This document shows positions 45,523-54,313 of a stretch of DNA of 64,000 nucleotides, piece by piece. Position 1 is the first letter of the stretch, and each line of letters begins with the position of its first letter. The position numbers and the translations under genes were made by a program. The notes beneath the pieces are model-generated. The model was not told the origin of the DNA. It did not search any database and saw only the letters and a list, made by a program, of their open reading frames with translations. Source of the stretch: Streptomyces sp. NBC_00425 (GTDB lineage: Bacteria; Actinomycetota; Actinomycetes; Streptomycetales; Streptomycetaceae); assembly GCF_036030735.1 (NCBI RefSeq), contig NZ_CP107928.1:3348001-3412000 (forward strand), written 5' to 3'.

Positions 45523-46761
45523 ATGAGCCTCACCGGGACTCCGTTCCTCTACACCCTGATCGCCGTGTCCGTGCTCGCCGTCGCGCTGCCGCTGCTGCTG
45601 TGGTCGCGGATGCGCGGACCGCGGCTGCTGCGCATCGCGGCCCGGATGCTGATGCTGCTGTTCGCCCAGGGCACCGCCGTCGCCCTGGTCTTCGTTCTCG
45701 TCAACAACGCCAACAGCCTGTACGACACCTGGGGCGACCTGCTGGGCACCGGCACCCATGTGCAGCAGGCCGCCGACCTGGGCGCCGACGGCACCGGCGG
45801 CATCGCGCTCGACCGGCTGCCCAAGGTCGAGCAGCACTTCACGCAGGCGGACGGGACGGGGATGCACGCGGCCGGCGGGGTGCGCGTCACCCAGCTCGAG
45901 GGCCAGGTCTCCGGCGTGAACGCCGAGGTCTACGTCTGGCTGCCCCCGCAGTACCACGATCCCGCCTACGCGCACCGCTCCTTCCCGGTGGTGGAGCTGC
46001 TGCCGGGCTACCCCGGCTCCCCCAAGTCCTGGTTCGGGTCGCTGCGTGTGCACGAGCAGCTGGAGCCGCTGATGCGCTCGGGCGAGGTCGCGCCGTTCAT
46101 CCTGGTCGCGCCGCGCACCACGCTGCTGCCGGGAGTGGACACCGGCTGCGCCAACGTGCCGCACATCGTCAACGCGGACAGCTGGCTCAGCATCGACGTG
46201 CCGAAGATGGTCCGGGACAACTTCCGGGCCCAGCCCGCGCCCAAGGGCTGGGCGGTCGCCGGGTATTCGGCGGGGGCCCACTGCGCGGCCAAGCTCGCCG
46301 TCGCCCACCCCGACCGCTTCCGGGCGGCCGTGAGCCTGTCCGGGTACAGCGACCCGCTCGGCGAGCGCAAATCCCTCGCGGCCAGGAGTCCGTCCCTCCG
46401 CCGGGCCAACAACCCCTATCTGCTGCTGCGGAAGGCCGTCGTGCCGCCCGCCGTCGCCCTGTACCTCTCCGGTCAGCCGCAGGACGGCTACGAGGCGGCC
46501 CTGGCCCTGCGGAAGGAGGCGAAGGCGCCGACGACCGTACACGTCGTGTACGTCCCGAAGAGCGCGGGCGGCCACTCCATGGCACTGTGGCGGCCGCAGG
46601 TCGTGCCGGCGTTCCGCTGGCTGACCCTGCAGATGGAGCAGAGTCCCCTCGCCGGCGGCTCGGGCCGGCCTACTCCTCGCGCACCGTCGAGCGACGATTC
46701 CAGGCACGAGGCGCTCGCCAGTGGAACCGCATCGCCAGAAGCCGCAGCACGAAGGCGGTGA
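45523..46761 (+). CDS. Membrane-anchored esterase (esterase D/antigen 85 fold)
   Basis: 412 aa from the ATG at 45523; GTG 45472 is an alternative, and neither has an ideal ribosome site. Two N-terminal helices (about residues 6-26 and 40-60) anchor it, with the catalytic domain outside. The fold shows FPVVELLPGYPGSPKSWFGS, the nucleophile Ser in AVAGYSAGAHCAAKLAVAHP, and the His in SAGGHSMALWRPQ. Antigen-85-like and S-formylglutathione-hydrolase-like esterases share this layout; the substrate is unknown. Its last 30 codons overlap the 3' end of the convergent TRIC gene by 92 bp, giving a Ser/Arg/Ala-rich tail unlikely to be structured. Confidence 0.85.
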   Translation: MSLTGTPFLYTLIAVSVLAVALPLLLWSRMRGPRLLRIAARMLMLLFAQGTAVALVFVLVNNANSLYDTWGDLLGTGTHVQQAADLGADGTGGIALDRLPKVEQHFTQADGTGMHAAGGVRVTQLEGQVSGVNAEVYVWLPPQYHDPAYAHRSFPVVELLPGYPGSPKSWFGSLRVHEQLEPLMRSGEVAPFILVAPRTTLLPGVDTGCANVPHIVNADSWLSIDVPKMVRDNFRAQPAPKGWAVAGYSAGAHCAAKLAVAHPDRFRAAVSLSGYSDPLGERKSLAARSPSLRRANNPYLLLRKAVVPPAVALYLSGQPQDGYEAALALRKEAKAPTTVHVVYVPKSAGGHSMALWRPQVVPAFRWLTLQMEQSPLAGGSGRPTPRAPSSDDSRHEALASGTASPEAAARRR

Positions 46762-47347
46762 CCGCGGCCACCCCGCTGGCCAGCGGGGTGAGCACGTCGT
46801 AGCGGATGCAGAGCGCCACCATGGCGGCGCCGACGATCGCCGGGACCGCGTACAGGTCGCGGTCCCAGCGCAGCAGCGAGGGCACCTCGTTGGCCAGCAC
46901 GTCGCGCAGCACGCCGCCGCCCACCGCGGTGGCGAGCCCCAGCGCGGCCGACGCGGTGAGGCCGAGGCCGTAGTCGTACGCCTTCGTCGTCCCGGTGACG
47001 CAGAAGAGGCCGAGGCCGGCCGCGTCGAACACGTTGACGCCGGTCTGGATCCGCTCCACCTGCGGATGCAGGAAGACGACGAGCAGCGCGGCGAACAGCG
47101 GCGTGAGGAAGTACCCGAGGTCGGTGAAGGCGGCCGGCGGCACGGCCCCGATGACCAGGTCCCGGAACAGCCCGCCGCCGAGCGCGGTGACCTCGGCGAG
47201 CGTGGCGATGCCGAACACGTCGAAGTTCTTGCGGACGGCGAGCAGCGCCCCCGAGATGGCGAACACGAAGATGCCGAACAGGTCGAGGGTGTGCTGGACG
47301 GAAGGACTGAAGATCTGCTGGAGCACCCTTACATTGTCACCCAACAC
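46670..47347 (-). CDS. TRIC-type cation channel / UPF0126 family membrane protein
   Basis: 225 aa with seven hydrophobic helices. Two inverted three-helix repeats each carry the family glycine motif: ALGGGLFRDLVIGAVPPAAF and AVGGGVLRDVLANEVPSLLR. These kinked motifs form the pore in prokaryotic trimeric intracellular cation channels, which conduct potassium. The C-terminus (MRFHWRAPRAWNRRSTVREE) overlaps the esterase gene. I kept the GTG at 47347, which has GGGGG at 4-8 nt; GTG 47326 is another candidate. It starts just after the peptide-transporter terminator. Confidence 0.88.
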   Translation of the reverse strand: MLGDNVRVLQQIFSPSVQHTLDLFGIFVFAISGALLAVRKNFDVFGIATLAEVTALGGGLFRDLVIGAVPPAAFTDLGYFLTPLFAALLVVFLHPQVERIQTGVNVFDAAGLGLFCVTGTTKAYDYGLGLTASAALGLATAVGGGVLRDVLANEVPSLLRWDRDLYAVPAIVGAAMVALCIRYDVLTPLASGVAAVTAFVLRLLAMRFHWRAPRAWNRRSTVREE

Positions 47348-47348
47348 A

Positions 47349-47381
47349 CAGCCCCCACCTTACATTGCAAGGCGGGGGCTG
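47349..47381 (-). terminator. Terminator of the peptide ABC transporter operon
   Basis: CAGCCCCC-A-CCTT pairs with AAGG-C-GGGGGCTG over a 7-nt loop (ACATTGC). It lies 15 bp beyond the last transporter stop. CCTTACATTG occurs here and again at 47328-47337, a 32-bp-spaced direct repeat upstream of the TRIC gene. Confidence 0.75.
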
Positions 47382-47395
47382 GTATCTGGTGGTGC

Positions 47396-48778
47396 TTACT
47401 TCTCCTTGGCCGGCGTCTCACCGTCGGAGGTCTCGGGAGCCTCGGCCGCCTTGGTCACCTCGGCCGCCTCGGTCACGGCGGGAGCCTCGCTCACCTCGGG
47501 CTCCTCCGCGGCCTCGGGAACCTCGGTCGTCTCCGGGGCCTCGGAAACCTCGGTCACCTCGGTCGTCCCCGGGGCCTCGGGCGCTTCGGACGCCTCGGCC
47601 GCCGGGCTGTCGGTGATCTCCGCCGCCACCGCCGCCGAGGTCGCCGCCGACTCGGCGAGCACCTCGTCGGCCACCAGCTCCGCCGCCTCCTTCGCGGCGG
47701 TCAGCAGGACGACGTCCTGCGGGGCCTGGTCCGCGAAGTTCTCCGGGTGGTGGCAGGCGACCTGCTGCCCCGTCCGCAGCTCGACGAGCACGGGCTCCTT
47801 GGTCGCGCAGACCTGCGTCGCCTTCCAGCACCGGGTGTGGAAGCGGCAGCCGCTCGGCGGCGAGATCGGCGAGGGCACGTCGCCCCTGAGCAGGATGCGC
47901 TCGCTCTTGGCGCCCCGGCGCTTCGGGTCCGGGACCGGCACCGCCGACATGAGCGCCTTGGTGTACGGGTGCATCGGCGACTGGTACAGCGAGGTGCGGT
48001 CGGCGAGCTCGACGATCTTGCCGAGGTACATCACCGCGATCCGGTCCGAGACGTGCCGCACGACGGACAGGTCGTGCGCGATGATCACATAGGTCAGGCC
48101 GAGTTCCTGCTGGAGGTCGTCCATCAGGTTGACGACCTGCGCCTGGATCGACACGTCCAGCGCGGAGACCGGCTCGTCCGCCACGACGAGCTTCGGCTTC
48201 AGGGCGAGCGCACGGGCGATGCCGATGCGCTGGCGCTGACCGCCGGAGAACTCGTGCGGGTAGCGGTTGTAGTGCTCGGGGCTCAGACCCACGAGCTCCA
48301 GCAGCCGCTGGACCTCCTTCTTCACGCCGCCCTCGGGCTCCACGCCCTGGAGGCGGAAGGGCGCCGAGACGATCCCGCCGATGGTGTGCCGCGGGTTCAG
48401 GGAACCGTACGGGTCCTGGAAGATCATCTGGATGTCCCGCCGCAGCGGGCGCATCGCGGCCGGCTTCAGCCGGGTGATGTCCTGGCCCTCGAAGTGGATC
48501 GTGCCGCCGGTCGGGTCCGCGAGCCGGGTGATGACCCGTCCCATGGTCGACTTGCCGCAGCCCGACTCGCCGACGACGCCCAGGGTCTCGCCCTTGCGCA
48601 CCTCGAAGTCGATGCCGTCGACGGCCTTGACCGCGCCGACCTGACGCTGCAGGACGCCCTTGCGGATGGGGAAGTGCTTCTGCAGGCCCTGGACCTTGAG
48701 CAGCACCTCGCGGTTCTCGGAGGAGGAGGCCTGCGGCGGAACCGAGGGGGCCGCGTCCGTCTTCTTCGTCTCACTCAC
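47396..48778 (-). CDS. Peptide ABC transporter ATPase (DppF/OppF type) with acidic tail
   Basis: 460 aa, longer than the usual 330-350. Walker A is [13 protein letters not shown], signature [20 protein letters not shown], Walker [16 protein letters not shown], switch His in [14 protein letters not shown]. The oligopeptide C-terminal motif follows: [16 protein letters not shown] and the four-Cys region [15 protein letters not shown] through ACHH. Residues about 345-460 form an extra tail made mostly of Ala, Glu, Pro, Thr, Val and Ser ([18 protein letters not shown] and similar), with no fold predicted. The gene starts within the stop of the preceding ATPase (GTGA) and ends the operon. Confidence 0.95.
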   Translation of the reverse strand: MSETKKTDAAPSVPPQASSSENREVLLKVQGLQKHFPIRKGVLQRQVGAVKAVDGIDFEVRKGETLGVVGESGCGKSTMGRVITRLADPTGGTIHFEGQDITRLKPAAMRPLRRDIQMIFQDPYGSLNPRHTIGGIVSAPFRLQGVEPEGGVKKEVQRLLELVGLSPEHYNRYPHEFSGGQRQRIGIARALALKPKLVVADEPVSALDVSIQAQVVNLMDDLQQELGLTYVIIAHDLSVVRHVSDRIAVMYLGKIVELADRTSLYQSPMHPYTKALMSAVPVPDPKRRGAKSERILLRGDVPSPISPPSGCRFHTRCWKATQVCATKEPVLVELRTGQQVACHHPENFADQAPQDVVLLTAAKEAAELVADEVLAESAATSAAVAAEITDSPAAEASEAPEAPGTTEVTEVSEAPETTEVPEAAEEPEVSEAPAVTEAAEVTKAAEAPETSDGETPAKEK

Positions 48779-49872
48779 AGCTTCGGCGCAATCTCTTCGG
48801 TCCAGATCCGCGTACGGTCCTCCGACGAGAGGTGACAGGCGGACCAGTGCCCGCCGCCGACCTGCTGCAACTCGGGACGCACGGTGCGGGTGACATCACC
48901 CTTGGGCACGTCCGCGTACGGGCAGCGGGGGTTGAAGGCGCAGCCCGAGGGGACGTTGATGAGGCTCGGCGGCTGGCCCTTCACCGGGATGAGCCGCTCG
49001 GAGGTCTCACGGTCGATGCGCGGCATCGAGCCGAGCAGACCCCAGGTGTAGGGGTGCTGCGGCTTCTCGAAGATCTCGTCGACCGGGCCGCGCTCCACGC
49101 ACCGGCCGCCGTACATCACCAGGACGTCGTCGGCGATCTCGGCGACGACGCCGAGGTCGTGGGTGATGATGACGACCGCGGAGCCGAACTCCTTCTGCAG
49201 ATCGCGGATGAGGTCCAGGATCTGGGCCTGGACGGTCACGTCAAGGGCGGTGGTCGGCTCGTCGGCGATGAGCAGCTCGGGGTTGTTGACCAGCGCCATC
49301 GCGATCATGGCGCGCTGGCGCATACCGCCGGAGAACTCGTGCGGGTAGCCGTCCACACGCTTCGCCGGCTCCGGGATGCCGACCCGGTCGAGCATCTCGA
49401 TCGCCCGCGCGCGGGCGGCCTTCTTGCTGACGTCGTGGTGGACGCGGTACGCCTCCACGATCTGGTTGCCGATCGTGTAGTACGGGTGCATCGCGGACAG
49501 CGGGTCCTGGAAGATCATCGCCATCTCGCGGCCGCGCAGCCGGCGCACCTCGTCCGGGTCGGCGGAGACCAGCTCCTTGCCGTCGAGCCAGATCTCGCCG
49601 GACATCTGCACGTTCTTGCCGCGCGCGCCGAGCCGGTGCAGACCCATGATCGCCAGCGAGGTGACCGACTTACCGGAGCCCGACTCGCCCACGATGCTGA
49701 GGGTCTTGCCCTTCTCCACCTGGAAGCTGAGCCCGTCGACGGACTTGACCAGGCCGTCGTCGGTCGGGAAGTGCACCTTGAGGTCGCGTACGTCGAGGAA
49801 CGCGCCGGGGTTGTTCGAGGACGGGCCGGTCGGCTCGCCCACGGCGGCGCCGGTCTTGGACAGTTCGGTCAC
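48775..49872 (-). CDS. Peptide ABC transporter ATPase (DppD/OppD type)
   Basis: 365 aa from the GTG at 49872, which overlaps the stop of the permease gene (GTGA). Walker [18 protein letters not shown], signature [20 protein letters not shown], Walker [21 protein letters not shown], switch His in [17 protein letters not shown]. The C-terminal oligopeptide region with Cys is [18 protein letters not shown]. It pairs with the F-type ATPase downstream to drive uptake through the two permeases. Confidence 0.95.
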   Translation of the reverse strand: MTELSKTGAAVGEPTGPSSNNPGAFLDVRDLKVHFPTDDGLVKSVDGLSFQVEKGKTLSIVGESGSGKSVTSLAIMGLHRLGARGKNVQMSGEIWLDGKELVSADPDEVRRLRGREMAMIFQDPLSAMHPYYTIGNQIVEAYRVHHDVSKKAARARAIEMLDRVGIPEPAKRVDGYPHEFSGGMRQRAMIAMALVNNPELLIADEPTTALDVTVQAQILDLIRDLQKEFGSAVVIITHDLGVVAEIADDVLVMYGGRCVERGPVDEIFEKPQHPYTWGLLGSMPRIDRETSERLIPVKGQPPSLINVPSGCAFNPRCPYADVPKGDVTRTVRPELQQVGGGHWSACHLSSEDRTRIWTEEIAPKL

Positions 49873-50876
49873 GAGAGCCTCACCCGCGGGTCGGCGGCCG
49901 CATAGAGCAGGTCCACCAGGAGATTTGCGATGACGACGAAGAAGGCGGCGAGCAGCGTGACGCCGAGGATCGGCGGCAGGTCGTTGTCCGTGATGGCCTT
50001 CACCGCGTACTCGCCGACGCCGTGCAGCGAGAAGACGGACTCGGTGATCAGGGCACCGCCGAGCAGCAGACCGACGTCCATGCCGAACACCGTGATGATC
50101 GGCGTCAGCGCGGCCCGCAGACCGTGCCGGGCGACGACGTTGCGCTCGCGCAGACCCTTGGCACGGGCCGTGCGGATGAAGTCCTCGTTCATCGTCTCCA
50201 GCATGCCCGAGCGGGTGAGCCGCGCGTAGATGGCGGAGTAGAGGAGGGCGAGCGAACACCACGCCGGGAACAGCGTGTTGGCCCACTGCGCCGGGTTCTC
50301 GGAGAACGGCACGTAGGTGCGGCCGAAGATCGGGATCTGGTAGGTGAAGAGCAGGATCGCCAGGCTGCCCGTGAAGAACATGGGGAGCGACACGCCGGCG
50401 AGCGCGATGCCCATGAAGGTGCGGTCGAAGATCGAGCGCGGCTTCAGGGCGGAGATCACGCCGATGACCACACCGCCGACCAGCCACATCAGGGCGGCGC
50501 CGACGGCCAGCGAACCCGTCACCGGCAGGCGGGAGGTGAGCTGCGGCCAGACCGCCTCGTGGGTCTTGAAGGAGTACCCGAAGCACGGCGCGTCACAGTG
50601 CGCGGTGGTGGGCCCCAGGTCGTAGGTGGCACCGGTCACGACACCCTTGATGAAGTGCCAGTACTGGAGGTAGACCGGGTCGTCCAGACCGAGGTTGCGC
50701 TTGACCGCAGCGATGTCCGCCGCCGACGGGCTCTTCCCGATGTACTGCTGTGCCATCTGGTCGGCGGTCTGACCGGCGAGCCGTGGCAGCAGGAAGAAGA
50801 TGGCGAAGGTCACCGCGGTGACGACCAGCAGCAGGATCACTGCCGCGAACGTCCGACGGAGGATGTACGAGATCAC
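49869..50876 (-). CDS. Peptide ABC transporter permease (DppB type)
   Basis: 335 aa, six predicted membrane helices. The N-terminus MISYILRRTFAAVILLLVVT is the standard DppB first helix. The EAA loop that contacts the ATPase is MNEDFIRTARAKGLRERNVV. The periplasmic loop of about 70 residues contains two Cys (HCDAPCFGYSF), not general in the family. It follows the binding-protein gene across a strong hairpin and overlaps the ATPase gene downstream. Confidence 0.95.
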   Translation of the reverse strand: MISYILRRTFAAVILLLVVTAVTFAIFFLLPRLAGQTADQMAQQYIGKSPSAADIAAVKRNLGLDDPVYLQYWHFIKGVVTGATYDLGPTTAHCDAPCFGYSFKTHEAVWPQLTSRLPVTGSLAVGAALMWLVGGVVIGVISALKPRSIFDRTFMGIALAGVSLPMFFTGSLAILLFTYQIPIFGRTYVPFSENPAQWANTLFPAWCSLALLYSAIYARLTRSGMLETMNEDFIRTARAKGLRERNVVARHGLRAALTPIITVFGMDVGLLLGGALITESVFSLHGVGEYAVKAITDNDLPPILGVTLLAAFFVVIANLLVDLLYAAADPRVRLS

Positions 50877-50888
50877 GGGGATCGGCCT

Positions 50889-50920
50889 GGTGCCCGCGGG
50901 CCGGGAAGCCCGCGGGCACC
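50889..50920 (-). terminator. Intra-operon hairpin after binding-protein gene
   Basis: GGTGCCCGCGGGC (50889-50901) and GCCCGCGGGCACC (50908-50920) pair perfectly over a 6-nt loop. It lies between the substrate-binding protein stop (50945) and the permease start (50876), has no U tract, and probably raises binding-protein mRNA relative to the rest. Confidence 0.75.
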
Positions 50921-50944
50921 AATGCCTTCACCTGCCTTCCGGGG

Positions 50945-52690
50945 CTACTTCTTGGTCGTGCCGATGTTGAGGTAGTCGTACTGACCGCTGAAGGCCGCCG
51001 TCGACACCAGGTTGGTGTAGTTCGCCGGGCGGTACAGCAGGACCTTGAAGTAGGTCAGCGGCACGAGGGCCGCCTCGTCCATGACCTTCTTGTCGATCTG
51101 CGTGTAGATGGCGTTGCGCTGGGTCGCGTCCTGCGTGCCGATCGCCTTGGCGAGGTTCGCGTTGACCTCGGGGTCGTTCAGCTCCGACAGGTTGGTGTTG
51201 CCGGACGCGCCGATGGCGGCGCCGTTCAGGATCTGCTGCAGGAAGCCGTAGCCGCCCGGCCAGTCGGCGCCCCACTGCATCATCATCAGGCCGACGTTGT
51301 TCTTCTTGTTGAACGCCGGGACGCCCGCGTAGTCGGTGAAGTACTTGCCCGACGGGAACTGCTTCAGGCTGGCGTTGATGCCGACCTTCTTCAGCGAGGC
51401 GATGATCGCGGTGGCCGCGTCGATCTCCGGCTGACGGTCGCTGCGCGCGGTGATGTTGGTGGTGATCGCCGTCTTGCCGCAGGCCTTCAGCTGCTCCTTG
51501 GCCTTGGTGACGTCGCCCTTGTTGCCGTCGGTGGCGTAGGCGTCCGCCTTCGCGTAGCCCGGGATGTCCGGCGGGAGGACGGTGGTGGCGATGTCACCGC
51601 GGATCGGGCCGCCCTCGGCGGTCTGCACCGAGACCTTGTCGACGGCGTACTGCACGGCCTTGCGGCAGGCGACGTTGTCGAACGGCGCGACCTTGGTGTT
51701 GATCGCCATGTAGACGAGGCGGCCACCGTAGGTGTTGTCGGTGTTGGCCTTCAGCGCGGCGTCGTTGATGACCTTCGCCTGCGTCGCGGCCTGAACGCCG
51801 GTGCCGCCGAGGTCGATCGCGTCGCCGGCCTGGACGTCCTGGTCGATCGTCTCGGCGTTGACCTTCAGCTTGACGACGATCTTGTCCGGGTACTGCTTGC
51901 GCAGCGGGTCGGTCTTGGCGTCCCAGTTCTCGTTGCGGACGAGGGTGACCTGCTTGCCCTCGTCGTAGCTCTCGAACTTGTACGAGCCCGAGGACACGAT
52001 GTTCTTGACGTAGTCGATGCCCTTGTCCTTGGCCTCGGGCACCGGCGCGGTCTGCGGCGTCGCGACCAGGTAGTCGAACTCCTGGAACGCCGACTTCAGC
52101 TTGAAGACGATCGTGGTGTCGTCCGGGGTCTCGATGGACGCGAGACCCTTCTTGTCCTTGTACGGACCCTTGTACGCCTCGCCGCCCACGAGGAGCTGCT
52201 GGAAGTAGTTCGGGCCGAGGGACAGCACGTCACGCGCGAAGTTGGAGCGCTCGACGGCGTACTTGACGTCCTTGGACGTGATCGCCGTGCCGTCCTGGTA
52301 CTTCAGGCCCGTGCGCAGCTTGTACGTCCAGGTCTTGCCGCCGTCGCTCGGCACGCCCGCGCTCGCCGCGAGGTCGGGGACCAGCTTGTTGCCCTCCTCG
52401 CCCGCGCCGGGCTGGAAGGTCATCAGCGGACGCGCGTAGACGCGGCTGAGGTTGTACATGTACGCGTAGTACGTGTTGCCCGGGTCGAAGGAGTCCGGCA
52501 CGTCGGAGTACTCGTACGTGACCGTCCCACCCTTCTGGGTGGACGCGTTGACGACGCCCTTCGTGGCCGCGTCGGCCCCGGCGGACTTGCCGCCGTCCTT
52601 GTCCGTGTTGTCATCGGCCTTGCTGCAGCCGGCGAGCAACAGGCTCACACTGCCGATGGCCGCAATCGCGGCCAGCCCTGACCTTCGCAT
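50945..52690 (-). CDS. Peptide ABC transporter substrate-binding lipoprotein
   Basis: 581 aa from the ATG at 52690, with GGGGAAG at 9 nt; the frame is open 29 codons further. The signal peptide MRRSGLAAIAAIGSVSLLLA and GC form a lipobox, so it is lipid-anchored outside. It belongs to the SBP_bac_5 family: RPLMTFQPGAGEEGNKLVPD, TWTYKLRTGLKYQDGTAITS, KDVKYAVERSNF, FDNVACRKAVQYAVDK and GLMMMQWGADWPGGYGFLQQ near the binding site. It binds di- or oligopeptides; the exact ligand is unknown. It lies between the two permease genes, which is unusual. Confidence 0.95.
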   Translation of the reverse strand: MRRSGLAAIAAIGSVSLLLAGCSKADDNTDKDGGKSAGADAATKGVVNASTQKGGTVTYEYSDVPDSFDPGNTYYAYMYNLSRVYARPLMTFQPGAGEEGNKLVPDLAASAGVPSDGGKTWTYKLRTGLKYQDGTAITSKDVKYAVERSNFARDVLSLGPNYFQQLLVGGEAYKGPYKDKKGLASIETPDDTTIVFKLKSAFQEFDYLVATPQTAPVPEAKDKGIDYVKNIVSSGSYKFESYDEGKQVTLVRNENWDAKTDPLRKQYPDKIVVKLKVNAETIDQDVQAGDAIDLGGTGVQAATQAKVINDAALKANTDNTYGGRLVYMAINTKVAPFDNVACRKAVQYAVDKVSVQTAEGGPIRGDIATTVLPPDIPGYAKADAYATDGNKGDVTKAKEQLKACGKTAITTNITARSDRQPEIDAATAIIASLKKVGINASLKQFPSGKYFTDYAGVPAFNKKNNVGLMMMQWGADWPGGYGFLQQILNGAAIGASGNTNLSELNDPEVNANLAKAIGTQDATQRNAIYTQIDKKVMDEAALVPLTYFKVLLYRPANYTNLVSTAAFSGQYDYLNIGTTKK

Positions 52691-52748
52691 GATGGTCTGC
52701 TTCCCCTTTGTTGATGGAAATCTGTCGGACTCTCGCTGCGGCTGCACG

Positions 52749-53747
52749 TCAGCGGCTGCGCGGGTCGAGAGCGTCACGGAGACCGTCGCCGAGCAGGTTG
52801 AACGCCAGCACGGTCACGAAGATGGCGAGACCGGGCACGATCATGAACTGCGGATCGACCTGGTAGTAGGTGACCGCCTCCTTGAGCATGCCGCCCCACG
52901 ACGCCTGCGGGGGCTGGATGCCGACGCCCAGGAAGCTCAGGCTGGCCTCGAAGAGGATGTTGGTCGGGATGAGCAGCGTCGAGTAGACGATGATCGGGCC
53001 GACCAGGTTGGGCAGCAGCTCCCGGAACAGGATGTACGGCCCCTTGGCGCCCATCCCCCGCGACGCGTCCACGAACTCGCGTTCCCGCAGGGCGAGCGTC
53101 TGGCCCCGGACGATGCGTCCCAGATAAGGCCAGTTGAAGAAGCCGATGACGAAGATGAGCACGCTGATGTGGAGCGGCAGTCCCTCCATGCCGAACGCGC
53201 CGCCCTGCAGCGTGGCGGAGATGGCGATGGCGAAGAGCAGGAGGGGGAAGGCGAGGAAGGTGTCCATCAGCCGGCTGATGATCGAGTCGACCCGACCGCC
53301 GTAGTAGCCGGCGACCACGCCGAGGACCGCGCCGATGGTGTTCGACAGGATCGTCGCCCCGAAGGCCACGACCAGCGACACCCAGGAGCCCTCGAGGATG
53401 CGGGTGGCGATGTCGCGCCCGAACTTGGGGTCCACGCCGAGCGGGTGTTCCCAGCTCATGCCGCCGAAGTCCCCCTGGGGGATCGACGTGTTGGGGTCGA
53501 TGAGGTCCTGGTTGAAGGCGTTGGGGTCCAGACCGAACAGGGCCTGGATCGGACGGGAGAGAAGCGCGAGCACGATCAGCAGGATCACGACGACCCCGCC
53601 GGCCACGGCGACCTTGTCCTTCTTGAAACGGGACCAGGCGATCTGCCCCAGGGAACGGCCCTCGATCTGCCCCTTCTCGACACCCGCGAGCACAGCCTCG
53701 GGCTGTACCTCGGTTGCCGACCCGGTGGTCTCGATCGGTGCGGTCAC
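52749..53747 (-). CDS. Peptide ABC transporter permease (DppC type)
   Basis: 332 aa from the GTG at 53747, which has GAGAGGGG 10 nt upstream; GTG 53813 is a longer alternative with no ribosome site. The first helix is KVAVAGGVVVILLIVLALLS, preceded by a cytoplasmic EVQPEAVLAGVEKGQIEGRS LGQIAW segment. The EAA loop is REREFVDASRGMGAKGPYIL. The end (LAIFVTVLAFNLLGDGLRDA) is a DppC signature. It is the first gene of the operon, then come binding protein, DppB, DppD and DppF. Confidence 0.94.
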   Translation of the reverse strand: MTAPIETTGSATEVQPEAVLAGVEKGQIEGRSLGQIAWSRFKKDKVAVAGGVVVILLIVLALLSRPIQALFGLDPNAFNQDLIDPNTSIPQGDFGGMSWEHPLGVDPKFGRDIATRILEGSWVSLVVAFGATILSNTIGAVLGVVAGYYGGRVDSIISRLMDTFLAFPLLLFAIAISATLQGGAFGMEGLPLHISVLIFVIGFFNWPYLGRIVRGQTLALREREFVDASRGMGAKGPYILFRELLPNLVGPIIVYSTLLIPTNILFEASLSFLGVGIQPPQASWGGMLKEAVTYYQVDPQFMIVPGLAIFVTVLAFNLLGDGLRDALDPRSR

Positions 53748-53852
53748 GGTGACCCGACCCCTCTCGCCGGCGGTGACCGGCCTTTGTCCGCCGCTGTCGG
53801 CGGCTTGATCCACTTACTGCCTGCTACGCGGCCGGCGCCGATGAGTGCGGCC

Positions 53853-53866
53853 CAACTGTCCAGTTG
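53853..53866. promoter_or_regulatory. Palindrome upstream of the peptide transporter operon
   Basis: CAACTG-TC-CAGTTG is a 6+6 perfect inverted repeat with a 2-bp centre, about 105 bp upstream of the first gene start. Nearby GACTCGCCTCTCAGACGCGAG on the minus strand forms a second small dyad. Regulator unknown. Confidence 0.4.
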
Positions 53867-53975
53867 ACCCCGGATTGCTGCCGATGGGCACTCGCTCACA
53901 GGATCGACGACCTCGCGTCTGAGAGGCGAGTCTTCAATGCAGGCGCGATCACACGCCAGATCTGACGGAGAAAGT

Positions 53976-54170
53976 ATGCGCAACCGTGATGCCGACCTGC
54001 ACATTCCGTTACCCGAACGCCACGCGCCGACATCCGGAGAGGGTGGCACGCTCGTCAGGTGTGCCCGGTGTCACATCACGGAAGAACCGGAACACTTCAG
54101 GCCCAGGCCGCGGCCATCCGCGCACCCGAGATCCGGTAGCCCGACGGCGGGGCGGACCGGAGCTCGCTGA
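53976..54170 (+). CDS. Doubtful small ORF, 64 codons, with CxxC and TTA codon
   Basis: ATG at 53976 with GGAG at 6 nt reads MRNRDADLHIPLPERHAPTS, then GGTLVRCARCHITEEPEHFR and a Pro/Arg-rich tail. RCARC could bind metal. Codon 12 is TTA. Against it, third-position GC is only about 70 percent, well below neighbouring genes, and the tail is low complexity. It may be a young or spurious frame. Confidence 0.25.
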   Translation: MRNRDADLHIPLPERHAPTSGEGGTLVRCARCHITEEPEHFRPRPRPSAHPRSGSPTAGRTGAR

Positions 54171-54313
54171 AGATGAGCCTTCAGGCCGTCGGCGCGGAGC
54201 AGCGCACGGGGTCGGCGGCAGGCGCGGTCCCGCGCCCGGCGCGGGCGCGGGTCTGACGGGCGATCAGCGGCCGGGGGCCGGTCCGCGACCGGGCCGGCCG
54301 TCGGGCGAGCGGG

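Larger units (their letters stand above)
53748..54313. other. 566-bp region without a confident gene
   Basis: This stretch carries the upstream control region of the peptide transporter operon on the minus strand, the palindrome at 53853-53866, and one doubtful plus-strand frame (53976-54170). Between 54174 and 54313 I see only GC-rich inverted repeats, such as CCCGCGC-CCG-GCGCGGG at 54229-54245, at the 3' end of the SseB-like gene, where a terminator is expected. Confidence 0.5.
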
